Below the pieces are notes generated by a model. The model was not told the DNA's origin and did not search any database. It was given only the letters and a program-made list of their open reading frames with translations. Shown here piece by piece: positions 16,712 to 24,903 of a DNA stretch of 64,000 bases (the first letter of the stretch is position 1; each line of letters begins with the position of its first letter). A program made the position numbers and the translations under genes. This stretch comes from CAVOGJ01 sp963700865. GTDB taxonomy: Bacteria > Planctomycetota > Planctomycetia > Pirellulales > Pirellulaceae. The DNA is taken from assembly GCA_963700865.1 (NCBI GenBank), contig CAVOZC010000022.1:434001-498000 (forward strand). Reading direction: 5' to 3'.

Positions 16712-17099
16712 GGTGAAGGGGTGGATCGGGCCGGAGCGAATGGGCGCTGGATCAACGATAGATCAAACGAAAGATGACGCAAGCGGTACGGGCCTTTTCC
16801 GGCCCGGGTCCCAAGGCACGTCCTTTGCGGAGACGTCACGCCGTGGGCATCCGCCAGTCTTTCGATGGGTAGGCCAAGACGGCAGGCCCATGCCAGGATC
16901 GCGGAGCGATGGGCGACAATGTCGTTGCTCGGCGAGTCGGCATTGGCAGTTCAAAAATTCCGGCCGACCCGGCAGCGGCGAAGTCGATTTTGTCCTAAAC
17001 TAAGGGCCATCCCGTCAGCGATGCCGTGGCGGCGTTTGCGACCCGACCACGTCGGAAGCCGCATGCCCGGCACCGACCCCGCAACGGAAGGAGTCTCCC
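16712..17099. other. 388-base gap without a recognisable gene
   Basis: Divergent region between the TfoX-like gene and the SBP56 gene. It holds a hairpin, CGGGCC (16789-16794) with GGCCCG (16801-16806) around TTTTCC, and the second copy of the palindromic element at 16896-16921. No coding sequence is supported. Confidence 0.5.
16896..16921. repeat. Palindromic dispersed element, copy 2
   Basis: 23 of 26 bases match 15268-15293. The core ATCGC/GCGAT stem around GGA is kept, but the stem is shorter because the closing bases are GG instead of CC. Confidence 0.6.
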
Positions 17100-18554
17100 A
17101 TGAAGCGGCGAGATTTTCTCAAGACATCCGCAGCCGCCGCCGCGGCTGCTTCGTTCGGACCTCATTCCGGATCGCACGCTGCGCCGCCGCCCGCGGATCC
17201 CCACGCCGCCTGTTGTGATCGGACCTATGCCACCCCGGCCGATGCCATCCGCTCACCGCGTGAGACGCTGCTGTATGTCCCGGCCATTTACGTGGGCACC
17301 CCGCACGCCCAGCATCCTGATTACCTGGCGACTGTGGATGTCGACCCGGCATCTCCCGACTACAGCCAGGTGATCAGCCGTCTGCCGATGCCGCAGGTGG
17401 GAGACGAGCTGCATCATTTTGGCTGGAACGCCTGCAGCAGTTGCCACGGCCAACCCGGCAAGTCACGCCGCTTCATTGTCCTGCCTGGTATCGGCTCGGG
17501 GCGAATTCACTTCGTCGACACGACCGACCCGCGACAACCGATCCTGCATCATGTGCTGGAAGCGGAGGAAATCGCGGCCAAAACCAATCTCTCGGCCCCG
17601 CATACGGTCCATTGCCTGGCGAATGGCACGATCATGATCTCGATGCTGGCTGACGCAAATGGCGATGGTCCGGGCGGATTTCTCCTGTTGGATGACGCGT
17701 TTCAAATCAGCGGTCGCTGGGAGCGCGACTTGGGCGGGATGAAATACAATTACGACTTCTGGTACCAACCTCGCCACAACGTGATGGTGAGCAGCGAATG
17801 GGGCTCGCTGAACACGGTCTCGCGAGGATTTCATCTGGAAGACGTCGCGGCGGGCCGCTACGGACAGCAAATTCATTTTTGGGACTGGCAGGAGCGGAAG
17901 ATCATCCAATCGGTGCCACTGGGCGAGTCGGGGAGGATTCCACTCGAAGTTCGCTTCCACCACAATCCGGACAGCACGCACGGATTCGTCGGCGCGGCGC
18001 TGAGCAGTACCATGTGGCATTGGCACCAAGCGGGCGGCCAATGGCAAGTCGATCAAGTGATCGGCGTTGCTCCGGTCGAAACGGAGGGCTGGCCGTTTCC
18101 CGTTCCGGGGCTGATCACGGACCTGGTCCTCTCCATGGATGATCGCTGGCTCTACTTTTCCAACTGGTTACATGGCGATCTGCGTCAATATGACGTCAGC
18201 GATCCGGCTCGTCCGCGATTGGCGGGCCGCGTCTGGCTGGGCGGTGTGATCGGGCACGCCACGGATTGGCCGGAGCGACCACTGACAGGGGGACCGCAGA
18301 TGTTGCAGCTCAGTTTGGATGGAAAACGGCTGTATGTGACCAATTCGCTGTACAGTCCGTGGGACAACCAATTCTATCCCGACATGGCGGAACGGGGATC
18401 GTACCTGTTGCAGGTCGATTGCAACACCAGCGAAGGTGGCTTGACCTTGAATGACAAGTTCTTCGTCGACTTTGGTCAGGAGCCCCAAGGGGCCGCGAGG
18501 GCCCATGAAATGCGTTTCCCGGGCGGTGACTGTACCTCGGATATCTGGAGTTAA
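17100..18554 (+). CDS. Tat-exported SBP56-family methanethiol oxidase (selenium-binding protein homologue)
   Basis: 484 residues. SBP56/SELENBP1 proteins oxidise methanethiol to formaldehyde, hydrogen sulfide and hydrogen peroxide; bacterial members are copper-dependent and periplasmic. The start MKRRDFLKTSAAAAAAASFG is a twin-arginine signal, consistent with export of a folded metalloprotein. Seen: CSSC at 112-115 (the conserved Cys pair), HTVHCLANGTIMISML, many His residues including FHHNPDSTHGFVG and MWHWHQ, and the C-terminal MRFPGGDCTSDIWS, which is the family terminus. serA starts 2 bases after its stop. Whether this homologue acts on methanethiol is inference from the family. Confidence 0.92.
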   Translation: MKRRDFLKTSAAAAAAASFGPHSGSHAAPPPADPHAACCDRTYATPADAIRSPRETLLYVPAIYVGTPHAQHPDYLATVDVDPASPDYSQVISRLPMPQVGDELHHFGWNACSSCHGQPGKSRRFIVLPGIGSGRIHFVDTTDPRQPILHHVLEAEEIAAKTNLSAPHTVHCLANGTIMISMLADANGDGPGGFLLLDDAFQISGRWERDLGGMKYNYDFWYQPRHNVMVSSEWGSLNTVSRGFHLEDVAAGRYGQQIHFWDWQERKIIQSVPLGESGRIPLEVRFHHNPDSTHGFVGAALSSTMWHWHQAGGQWQVDQVIGVAPVETEGWPFPVPGLITDLVLSMDDRWLYFSNWLHGDLRQYDVSDPARPRLAGRVWLGGVIGHATDWPERPLTGGPQMLQLSLDGKRLYVTNSLYSPWDNQFYPDMAERGSYLLQVDCNTSEGGLTLNDKFFVDFGQEPQGAARAHEMRFPGGDCTSDIWS

Positions 18555-18556
18555 CC

Positions 18557-19744
18557 ATGCATGTGTTGATCGCGGATAAGCTATCCGCCAAAACGGTCGC
18601 CAGCCTGCAGGCGCTTGGCTGTGAGGTCTCGGTGCGACCTGAACTGTCGGCCGATGACCTGCCGGAAGAGATCGGTTCGGCTCAGATCCTTGTCGTTCGT
18701 TCGACGAAGGTCACCGCGGCCACGATTGAGGCTGCGAAGGAACTCGAATTGATCATACGGGCCGGTTCGGGCTACGACACCATCGATGTTCAGGCCGCCA
18801 GCGCCCGCGGCATTCATGTGGCCAATTGTCCCGGGAAGAATGCAAATGCCGTGGCGGAATTGACGATCGGGCTACTCATCGCCGCCGATCGGCAAATTGC
18901 CAGCGCCTGCGCGGACCTGCGAGCCGGACGATGGAAGAAGAAACGCTACGGAGAGGCGTACGGATTGAAAAACCGTACGCTGGGACTGCTCGGATTCGGC
19001 TCAATCGGCCAGGCGGTCAGCCGGGCAGCGCTCGGTCTGCAGATGAAGGTCATGGCTTGGTCGCGCAGCCTGACGGATGATGTGGCCGAAGAACACGAGG
19101 TACGGCGGGCGGAGTCACCGGCACAGATTGCGGCCTGCGACGCGGTAAGTGTGCACTTGCCATCCACTGCCGAGACAAAACATATCGTCGGACATGAATT
19201 CTTGTCGCAGATGCGAGACGGCGCGATCCTCGTCAACACCTCGCGCGGGCCGCTGGTCGATACCGCAGCCTTACGCGAGGCGATCCGGTCCAAACATTTG
19301 CGCGTCGCGCTCGATGTCTATGAGCAAGAGCCGCCGGGTGGCGAGGCCACATTTGACGACGTGTCGCTGGCGGCCGAGATCACTGGGACGCCGCACATTG
19401 GAGCCTCGACCGAGCAGACTTCCGAGGCGATAGCGGCGGAGGTCGTCCGGATCGTGCGTGTCTTTCGCGAGACAGGCCGACCGTGTGGTTCCGTCAACCT
19501 TTGTCAGCGCAGTCCCGCAACTTGCCAGCTGGTGGTGCGACACTTGAATCAGGTCGGCGTCCTGGCGGGAGTCCTCGACGGGTTGCGTGAGGAACAGATC
19601 AACGTCGAAGAGATGGAAAATATGATCTTCGAGGGCGCTCTGGCAGCATCATGCACGCTTCGTCTGGATGGCCAGCCGTCGACACAGCTGCTGCAACAGC
19701 TGCGCGTCAACCCGGCCATTCTGCACGTGACGCTGGCCCAATAA
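18557..19744 (+). CDS. serA: D-3-phosphoglycerate dehydrogenase-like protein
   Basis: 395 residues. NAD-dependent oxidation of 3-phosphoglycerate, the entry to serine synthesis. The 2-hydroxyacid dehydrogenase fold is clear: IIRAGSGYDTIDVQAA, NCPGKNANAVAELTIGLL, the Rossmann loop LGLLGFGSIGQAVS, catalytic Arg in NTSRGPLVD, Glu in VYEQEPP and His in TPHIGAST. The last 90 residues resemble a reduced ACT-like regulatory region (LNQVGVLAGVLDGLREEQINVEEMEN). It begins 2 bases after the SBP56 stop, so the two are co-transcribed. Other 2-hydroxyacid dehydrogenase specificities cannot be excluded from sequence alone. Confidence 0.87.
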   Translation: MHVLIADKLSAKTVASLQALGCEVSVRPELSADDLPEEIGSAQILVVRSTKVTAATIEAAKELELIIRAGSGYDTIDVQAASARGIHVANCPGKNANAVAELTIGLLIAADRQIASACADLRAGRWKKKRYGEAYGLKNRTLGLLGFGSIGQAVSRAALGLQMKVMAWSRSLTDDVAEEHEVRRAESPAQIAACDAVSVHLPSTAETKHIVGHEFLSQMRDGAILVNTSRGPLVDTAALREAIRSKHLRVALDVYEQEPPGGEATFDDVSLAAEITGTPHIGASTEQTSEAIAAEVVRIVRVFRETGRPCGSVNLCQRSPATCQLVVRHLNQVGVLAGVLDGLREEQINVEEMENMIFEGALAASCTLRLDGQPSTQLLQQLRVNPAILHVTLAQ

Positions 19745-19752
19745 AGAGCGGA

Positions 19753-19810
19753 GGCCGCGGATTCCACGCGGCCGCCGGTTGGTTGATTTACGCGACAGGC
19801 TGGCAGCCTG
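19753..19810. other. Two hairpins between convergent serA and mnmG
   Basis: GGCCGCG (19753-19759) pairs with CGCGGCC (19767-19773). CAGGCT (19796-19801) pairs with AGCCTG (19805-19810) around GGC. They occupy the 79-base gap between convergent stop codons and may act together as a bidirectional termination region, although neither has a T-run. Confidence 0.4.
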
Positions 19811-19823
19811 CCTCACGACGACG

Positions 19824-21656
19824 TTAACGTTGACGACCGCCCTCGAGATAGGCGGTGAGAAGTGCCAGATCGGCCGGCGTGATGCCACTGATCCGGCCGG
19901 CTTGCGCCAGATTCAGCGGACGGACGCGTGACAGCTTTTCACGGGCCTCGTGTCGCAAGTGGGGCAGCACCGCATAGTCGAGCGAAGCGGGCAATCGCTT
20001 TTCGGCCATCCGCAATTGCCGATCGACTTCGGCGTTTTGCCGCACGATGTAACCTGCGTACTTGACGTCATGGACCACCTGTTCCACGACCAGCGCGTCA
20101 ACGCCGGCCAGCTCCGGGGCTCGTCGCACGATTTCCGGCCAATCGATTTCGGGACGGCGGAGGAGCTGAGCCAGCGAGCCCTCCTCGAACCGCCGGCTCT
20201 CCAGGACGGCCAGCGTCGAAGCGATGGCCTGCTCTTTCACGTCTAAACGCAAGAGGCGATCATTGCCGACCAAACCTCGTTCCGCGGCCAGACGCGTCAG
20301 TCGTCGATCCGCATTGTCCTGTCTCAATCGCAACCGGAATTCAGCTCGACTGGTAAACATGCGATACGGCTCGTCGACACCCCGCGTGACCAGGTCGTCG
20401 AGCAGGACGCCGATATACGCTTGCTCGCGCCGCAGCAGCAACGGTTCGTCACCCCGCAAGCGGAGGGCCGCGTTGGCGCCGGCCATCAGGCCCTGCGCGG
20501 CGGCTTCCTCATAGCCGGTTGTGCCATTAATTTGACCGGCGAAGTAGAGTCCGTTCACGGACTTCGTCTCGAGCCAGGGCGTCAGTTGTTCCGGCGGGCA
20601 AAAATCGTATTCGACCGCATAACCATAGCGCATGATCTGGGCTTGTTCGAGTCCCGGGATGAGACGGAGGATGGCATCCTGGACATCGCGCGGCAGGCTG
20701 GTCGAAATCCCGTTGATGTAAAATTCTTGCGTTTGCCGCCCTTCTGGTTCCAGAAACAGTTGATGTTGGGACTTGTCGGCAAAGCGTACGACTTTGTCCT
20801 CGATCGACGGACAATAACGGGGACCGCTGCCCTGAATCTGACCGCTGTACATGGGAGCCCGTTGAAGGTTGGCTTTGATAAGATCGTGGACCGCGGTATT
20901 CGTGTGGGTGATCCAACAGGGGAGTTGTTCGACATGCAGCCGATCGTGAAGAAAGGAGAACGGTCGAGGTGTTGCGTCGCCCGGTTGCTCCTCGCAGGCG
21001 GCAAAATCGATGGTCCGCCCGTTGATCCGCGGTGGGGTTCCCGTCTTAAAGCGTTGCAACTGAAAACCCAGGCGGGTGAGTGCCCCGCTGATTCCAGACG
21101 TCGTTCCTTCGCCGGCTCGTCCTCCCGATGTCTTGACTTCGCCGGTGTGCATGAGGGCCTGCAGAAACGTTCCGGTGGTCAGCACGACGGCGGGTGCATG
21201 GTACTCAACATCGCCGAGAACACGCACGCCTTGCACCTGGCGGGCAGCGGTCTTGGCTGCCGGCATGACCAACAGATCAATCACGACTTCCTGACGCAGA
21301 GCCAGGTTGGGTTGCTCTTCGACAATCCGCTTGATCTCGTGCTGGTAGGCCTTTTTGTCCGCTTGAGCCCGCGGGCTGTGCATCGCGGGGCCTTTCCGAC
21401 AGTTCAGCATGCGGAACTGAATCCCGGTCCGATCGATCGCCGTCCCCATTGCTCCGCCGAGGGCATCGATCTCGCGGGCAATTTGCCCCTTGGCGACCCC
21501 ACCAATGGCCGGATTGCAGCTCATCTGACCCACGGTGTCGAGATTGGTGGTGAGGAGTGCCACTTGGGCACCCAGTCGCGCGGCCGCGAGCGCGGCCTCG
21601 GTGCCCGCGTGCCCCGCGCCAATGACAAGCACGTCGTAATCGTATCGAATGGTCAT
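19824..21656 (-). CDS. mnmG: tRNA uridine-5-carboxymethylaminomethyl modification enzyme MnmG (GidA)
   Basis: With MnmE, this FAD enzyme installs the carboxymethylaminomethyl group on U34 of tRNAs. 610 residues from ATG 21656, where the family N-terminus (YDYDVLVIGAGHAGTEAA) begins; the frame is open to 21893 but that extension overlaps the upstream gene and is not conserved. Seen: the FAD loop GAGHAGTEAA, SCNPAIGGVAKGQIAREIDAL, ALMHTGEVKTSGGRAGE, RFKTGTPPRI, CPSIEDKVVRF, GLYFAGQINGTTGYEEAAAQ and FTSRAEFRLRLRQDNAD, followed by the C-terminal tRNA-binding helices. Complete and unremarkable. mnmE is not in the window. It lies 34 bases after the TerB-like gene in the same direction. Confidence 0.96.
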   Translation of the reverse strand: MTIRYDYDVLVIGAGHAGTEAALAAARLGAQVALLTTNLDTVGQMSCNPAIGGVAKGQIAREIDALGGAMGTAIDRTGIQFRMLNCRKGPAMHSPRAQADKKAYQHEIKRIVEEQPNLALRQEVVIDLLVMPAAKTAARQVQGVRVLGDVEYHAPAVVLTTGTFLQALMHTGEVKTSGGRAGEGTTSGISGALTRLGFQLQRFKTGTPPRINGRTIDFAACEEQPGDATPRPFSFLHDRLHVEQLPCWITHTNTAVHDLIKANLQRAPMYSGQIQGSGPRYCPSIEDKVVRFADKSQHQLFLEPEGRQTQEFYINGISTSLPRDVQDAILRLIPGLEQAQIMRYGYAVEYDFCPPEQLTPWLETKSVNGLYFAGQINGTTGYEEAAAQGLMAGANAALRLRGDEPLLLRREQAYIGVLLDDLVTRGVDEPYRMFTSRAEFRLRLRQDNADRRLTRLAAERGLVGNDRLLRLDVKEQAIASTLAVLESRRFEEGSLAQLLRRPEIDWPEIVRRAPELAGVDALVVEQVVHDVKYAGYIVRQNAEVDRQLRMAEKRLPASLDYAVLPHLRHEAREKLSRVRPLNLAQAGRISGITPADLALLTAYLEGGRQR

Positions 21657-21690
21657 CGGAGAAACCGCCCTGCCCTCGCCCTGCGGCACA

Positions 21691-22254
21691 TCAATCGAAT
21701 GCGGCCGTGATGCGGTCAAGTTCCGCTTGTTCGGTTTCGGAAATCTTGCCGATACCGAGGAATCCGCCGGCGGCTGCGGCGACCTCACGGGCCCGATGGA
21801 CGAGACCGTCGCGCAGCGCGAGCCGATCGGCATCCGACAAGGTCTCGCGGAGTGCCTGCACGTAATCCTTCCAGGCCTGGAACAACTCGCCATCCGGCTT
21901 CTCCTCCAACCAGGCCATCAGGCACTCGTAGCTGGGGCTGTGCTTGGCGATGCCTGTTTCCAGGGTGGCGTGTAAGATGGCCTCGCGTTCCTTGTCGCTC
22001 AGTTTTCCATCGGCCCAAGCGACTCGCACCAGCGGAACGAGCGACAGGGCGGCCAGCGCATCGTTGCCCAAATCGAGTCGTACCAATCGATCCAGCAACT
22101 CGACGTCGGTGAAGCCAGAAACGGCAGCTAGCTCTTTCCGTTTCAATTCCAGGGCCAATTGCTCTTTTAACTGCTTGAGTAGTTCGCAGTCCTTATTGCG
22201 AAAAAACGAATCCTCAAGCGCCTTGCGTCGTTCATAGAGAAATTCTTCAGACAT
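21691..22254 (-). CDS. TerB-like (tellurite-resistance-type) helical protein
   Basis: 187 residues from ATG 22254; an in-frame GTG at 22284 is an alternative. The first 60 residues are charged helix (EEFLYERRKALEDSFFRNKD). The second part (about 75-175) is a TerB-like helical domain with the recognisable DALAALSLVPLVRVAWADGKLSDKERE, including the WADGKLSDKE acidic signature. TerB-like domains bind metal and occur in envelope stress and surveillance proteins; a role in tellurite resistance itself should not be assumed. It probably shares a transcript with mnmG. Confidence 0.8.
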   Translation of the reverse strand: MSEEFLYERRKALEDSFFRNKDCELLKQLKEQLALELKRKELAAVSGFTDVELLDRLVRLDLGNDALAALSLVPLVRVAWADGKLSDKEREAILHATLETGIAKHSPSYECLMAWLEEKPDGELFQAWKDYVQALRETLSDADRLALRDGLVHRAREVAAAAGGFLGIGKISETEQAELDRITAAFD

Positions 22255-22602
22255 CCGATTCTTGTCCTTTGTGTATTGATCCACGAGCTTCGCGGCCGCG
22301 GTGCGAAACCTCCGCTTATTTTATACCGGATTCAGCCGTTGGGGTTGAGTCGTCCTGGCCCGGTCCGGGCTTGGAAGTCCCGCGAGATCGCCGAGGCCGG
22401 TCAGGCGATTCCGGCCATCAAGTCGTAGGGACAGGCTCGGCGGTCGCCCGCTGTGCCGTGGGGAGCGGCGGGCGGGGCATCTTGCCACAGTCGTGCCAGG
22501 CGACCGGGGACAACACGACAGCCCAGCACCCAGACCATCATGAGAAGGGCCCCGTTCTCCCGTCGTCGACCGGGGTGCGACGGGTCCCCTTTTGCTGCCA
22601 GT
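22255..22602. other. 348-base gap without a recognisable gene
   Basis: Between the TerB-like gene start and the stop of the next minus-strand gene. It contains a hairpin, CCCGTCG (22559-22565) with CGACGGG (22578-22584), placed 19 bases past the upstream gene's stop but lacking a T-run in the direction of transcription. A short minus-strand frame at 22401-22646 overlaps the 3' end of the PEP-CTERM gene and has no supporting features. Confidence 0.45.
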
Positions 22603-23712
22603 TTAGACGCTCTGCCCCCGCCTTCGCCCGATCGCGAGGATGCCACTGATCATGGCGAGGAGCCAAGTCGAGGGCTCCGGCAAGGAAGCGGCTGCCCCGA
22701 CCGTCTGAAATTTGTTCTCATTCCAGATGTTAAAGTCGGCCACATCGCTGAAGCCATCGGCGTTGAGATCTCCTCCGGACCAGCCGGACCCGGCGGTAAA
22801 CTTTGAGTTATTCCAGGCATTGAAGTCGGACACGTCCACGACGCCATCTAAATTTGTGTCTCCGAAGACGTAAGCGCCTCCCGAAGTCAACTCGGCGGAA
22901 CCCGCTTCAACGAGCCATTGATTGAGATCGGTGTGGTTCACCTGGCCATCTTGGTTGACATCGAACGCGGGCGAGTGGGTTTCGTTGACGATCTCCGCAA
23001 CCAGCGCGTCAATGTCTTTCGTCGAATAGTCGCCGTCCAAATCAAAATCTCCCGTTAACGCATCCACCGACATGAGGACGATTTCAAAGACGCCCAAGCG
23101 GGCGCTTCCTGCCAATGGGCTGCCCAAGAGTGCAATCGGCTCGGCAGGGTTCGTGTTCGCATTTGGTGAAGTGAAGTCGACACCGCTGTCCGTGCCGGCG
23201 TCATAGGCGAAGAGATCAACGGTTAACGAATGGATCCAATTCACTTCGTCCCGTAAAGGCAGCGCCGAGACACCCACAAACCAGTCGGGGCTGGGGGCCA
23301 CCATCGTGACCAATGTCAATAGGGGACGCTGGGCGTTAGCGTCGACTTGGGCAATGGTACTCCCCGACGCATTGATCGATTGACCCGTGACCAGGCTGGC
23401 TGCTGATCCGGCGGCCGCAATTTCGTCCACCAGTGGGCTCACACTCCCGATCTCCGCCATGCGTTCGATACCGGGGGATGCCAACTCGCCGACGCGCCAG
23501 AATTCGGCCGAGTCATCATGTGTGGCGCCGATCAACGACGAGTAATGGGCCCCCAGCGGATAGGGGTGCGTCGCCGGGTTCCATTCGGAACGAAACGTCA
23601 AGAAATAGGTCGCACTTTGTGCGTTCGCGAATCCGCTGAACAGGCAGGCGGCGATACAGGCCATGCCCAGCAAATGAGTCCCTCGCACCGAGCTGATGGC
23701 GGCATGGGTCAT
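22603..23712 (-). CDS. Exported spondin-N/dockerin protein with PEP-CTERM sorting signal
   Basis: 369 residues from ATG 23712, which has GGAG upstream; the longer frame to 23835 lacks a signal. Order: signal peptide (GMACIAACLFSGFANAQS); a spondin-N-type domain (YFLTFRSEWNPATHPYP, AHYSSLIGATHD, ASPGIERMAEIG); two dockerin-type or EF-hand-like stretches with Asp-rich calcium loops (DFDLDGDYSTKDID, DVNQDGQVNHTDLN and then DTNLDGVVDVSDFN, DLNADGFSDVADFN); and a PEP-CTERM tail, LPEPSTWLLAMISGILAIGRRR. The tail implies processing by an exosortase and surface or matrix location. Substrate or partner unknown. Confidence 0.87.
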   Translation of the reverse strand: MTHAAISSVRGTHLLGMACIAACLFSGFANAQSATYFLTFRSEWNPATHPYPLGAHYSSLIGATHDDSAEFWRVGELASPGIERMAEIGSVSPLVDEIAAAGSAASLVTGQSINASGSTIAQVDANAQRPLLTLVTMVAPSPDWFVGVSALPLRDEVNWIHSLTVDLFAYDAGTDSGVDFTSPNANTNPAEPIALLGSPLAGSARLGVFEIVLMSVDALTGDFDLDGDYSTKDIDALVAEIVNETHSPAFDVNQDGQVNHTDLNQWLVEAGSAELTSGGAYVFGDTNLDGVVDVSDFNAWNNSKFTAGSGWSGGDLNADGFSDVADFNIWNENKFQTVGAAASLPEPSTWLLAMISGILAIGRRRGQSV

Positions 23713-24035
23713 CGAGATGTACTCCAAACATCGGATTCCATGGTTTTTCCTGCGATCGACTCGCTGGGATTTCAACTCTCGATGGTACGAAAATTGTGGC
23801 TCAGCGGCCAATGATTGTTCGTCGCTGGGTTGCATGCTTCATTACAAGATAGAACCGAAATCGGGCGGCTTCTCTATGGAGAGCTGGGTCAGCAATAGCT
23901 TGACGAGCCAACGAGAAGGGCGGCTTCGTGGAGGACGCTGGAGCTTGGATTTCGCGGTGGGCGAACACCCAGACTGCCCCGATGAAAGAGGAAATGGCGA
24001 GGTGTCGAACGCAAGGACGGGCACCCGGTGCTGCC
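23713..24035. other. 323-base gap between two PEP-CTERM genes
   Basis: Both flanking genes are on the minus strand. The gap must contain the promoter of the downstream one. I see no gene, no clear terminator and no repeat. Confidence 0.4.
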
Positions 24036-24611
24036 TTACCTGCGGCGACAAGCCACGGCGGCGGCCGCTAAGCCGAGAATCCCCCAGACGCAGATCGTGG
24101 CTGGTTCGGGAACTGCGGCGCCGGCAATGTACAGGCTGCCGTGCGAGAACCCCTGGACATTCATGGGGCCGTTGTCGGCGCGAGAAACACCATCCATCAC
24201 AAAGGTGAACAAGTCGCCCTGGGCGTAGTTACCATTGAATTTATAAAGGCTGTGGCCTTGCGCACTCTTCAGTGCGATGGCGAACATGCCATTCACGGCC
24301 TGGGAGAGCGTCACCGTGCCCGAAGTTTCAGCGGGTCGGGTGTCATCATTGAAGAACGACACAGCAAGCTCGGGGCCTGCCAGCGACCAGCCAAGGTCGC
24401 CAAAGCTCGAGTTCAAATTGGCGATTCCGGTGCCCATCGCTCCTCGATCATTTCCCGCAAATGCGCCGGCTGCCATCAAGGCATTGGAACCGTTCGAGTC
24501 TTGCATGTCCGTGATGTCGGCCACCTGGAGGGAGGCATGAGACGTCAACGATGTGCCGAAAAGAACGACTGTGACCAAACAAACGGCAGGACCTAGCTTG
24601 AGCTTACCCAT
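24036..24611 (-). CDS. Exported PEP-CTERM protein of unknown function
   Basis: 191 residues. Signal peptide (GPAVCLVTVVLFGTSLTSHA), then about 140 residues of Gly/Ser/Asn-rich sequence of beta-sandwich character (ALKSAQGHSLYKFNG, DLFTFVMDGVSR, GSLYIAGA), then the sorting tail VPEPATICVWGILGLAA with a final CRRR. GAGGTGA precedes the ATG. I do not recognise the middle domain. It stands next to another PEP-CTERM gene, but the two share only the sorting signal. Confidence 0.85.
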   Translation of the reverse strand: MGKLKLGPAVCLVTVVLFGTSLTSHASLQVADITDMQDSNGSNALMAAGAFAGNDRGAMGTGIANLNSSFGDLGWSLAGPELAVSFFNDDTRPAETSGTVTLSQAVNGMFAIALKSAQGHSLYKFNGNYAQGDLFTFVMDGVSRADNGPMNVQGFSHGSLYIAGAAVPEPATICVWGILGLAAAAVACRRR

Positions 24612-24903
24612 GATGTCACCTCGGTGCGGGAAGAAATAGCGTCCGGCCTCCGGAGTCGGCTGCCTCGTTTTGATCGATCTCTATCCGCTAAGAGTAGATC
24701 ACATCAGGCATTCACTTGCAAGCCCCTTGTTTTTTCTACCGGGGGGTACGCCGATGCGAAACCGGTTTTGTTGCACTCGCTTTCGCCGCTGCGGCTGAGT
24801 TTAAGGTGAACCACGCGTGTTCCGATGGCGCGCTCCGTCATTGCCGTTCTTCTGGGGGGGCCGGTTCCTTCAGGCCTTGTCGACTGGGTCGTGCCACAGG
24901 CGT

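Noticed and set aside
20421..21710. 429-codon plus frame opposite mnmG
   Set aside because: Shadow of mnmG, which is complete and conserved.
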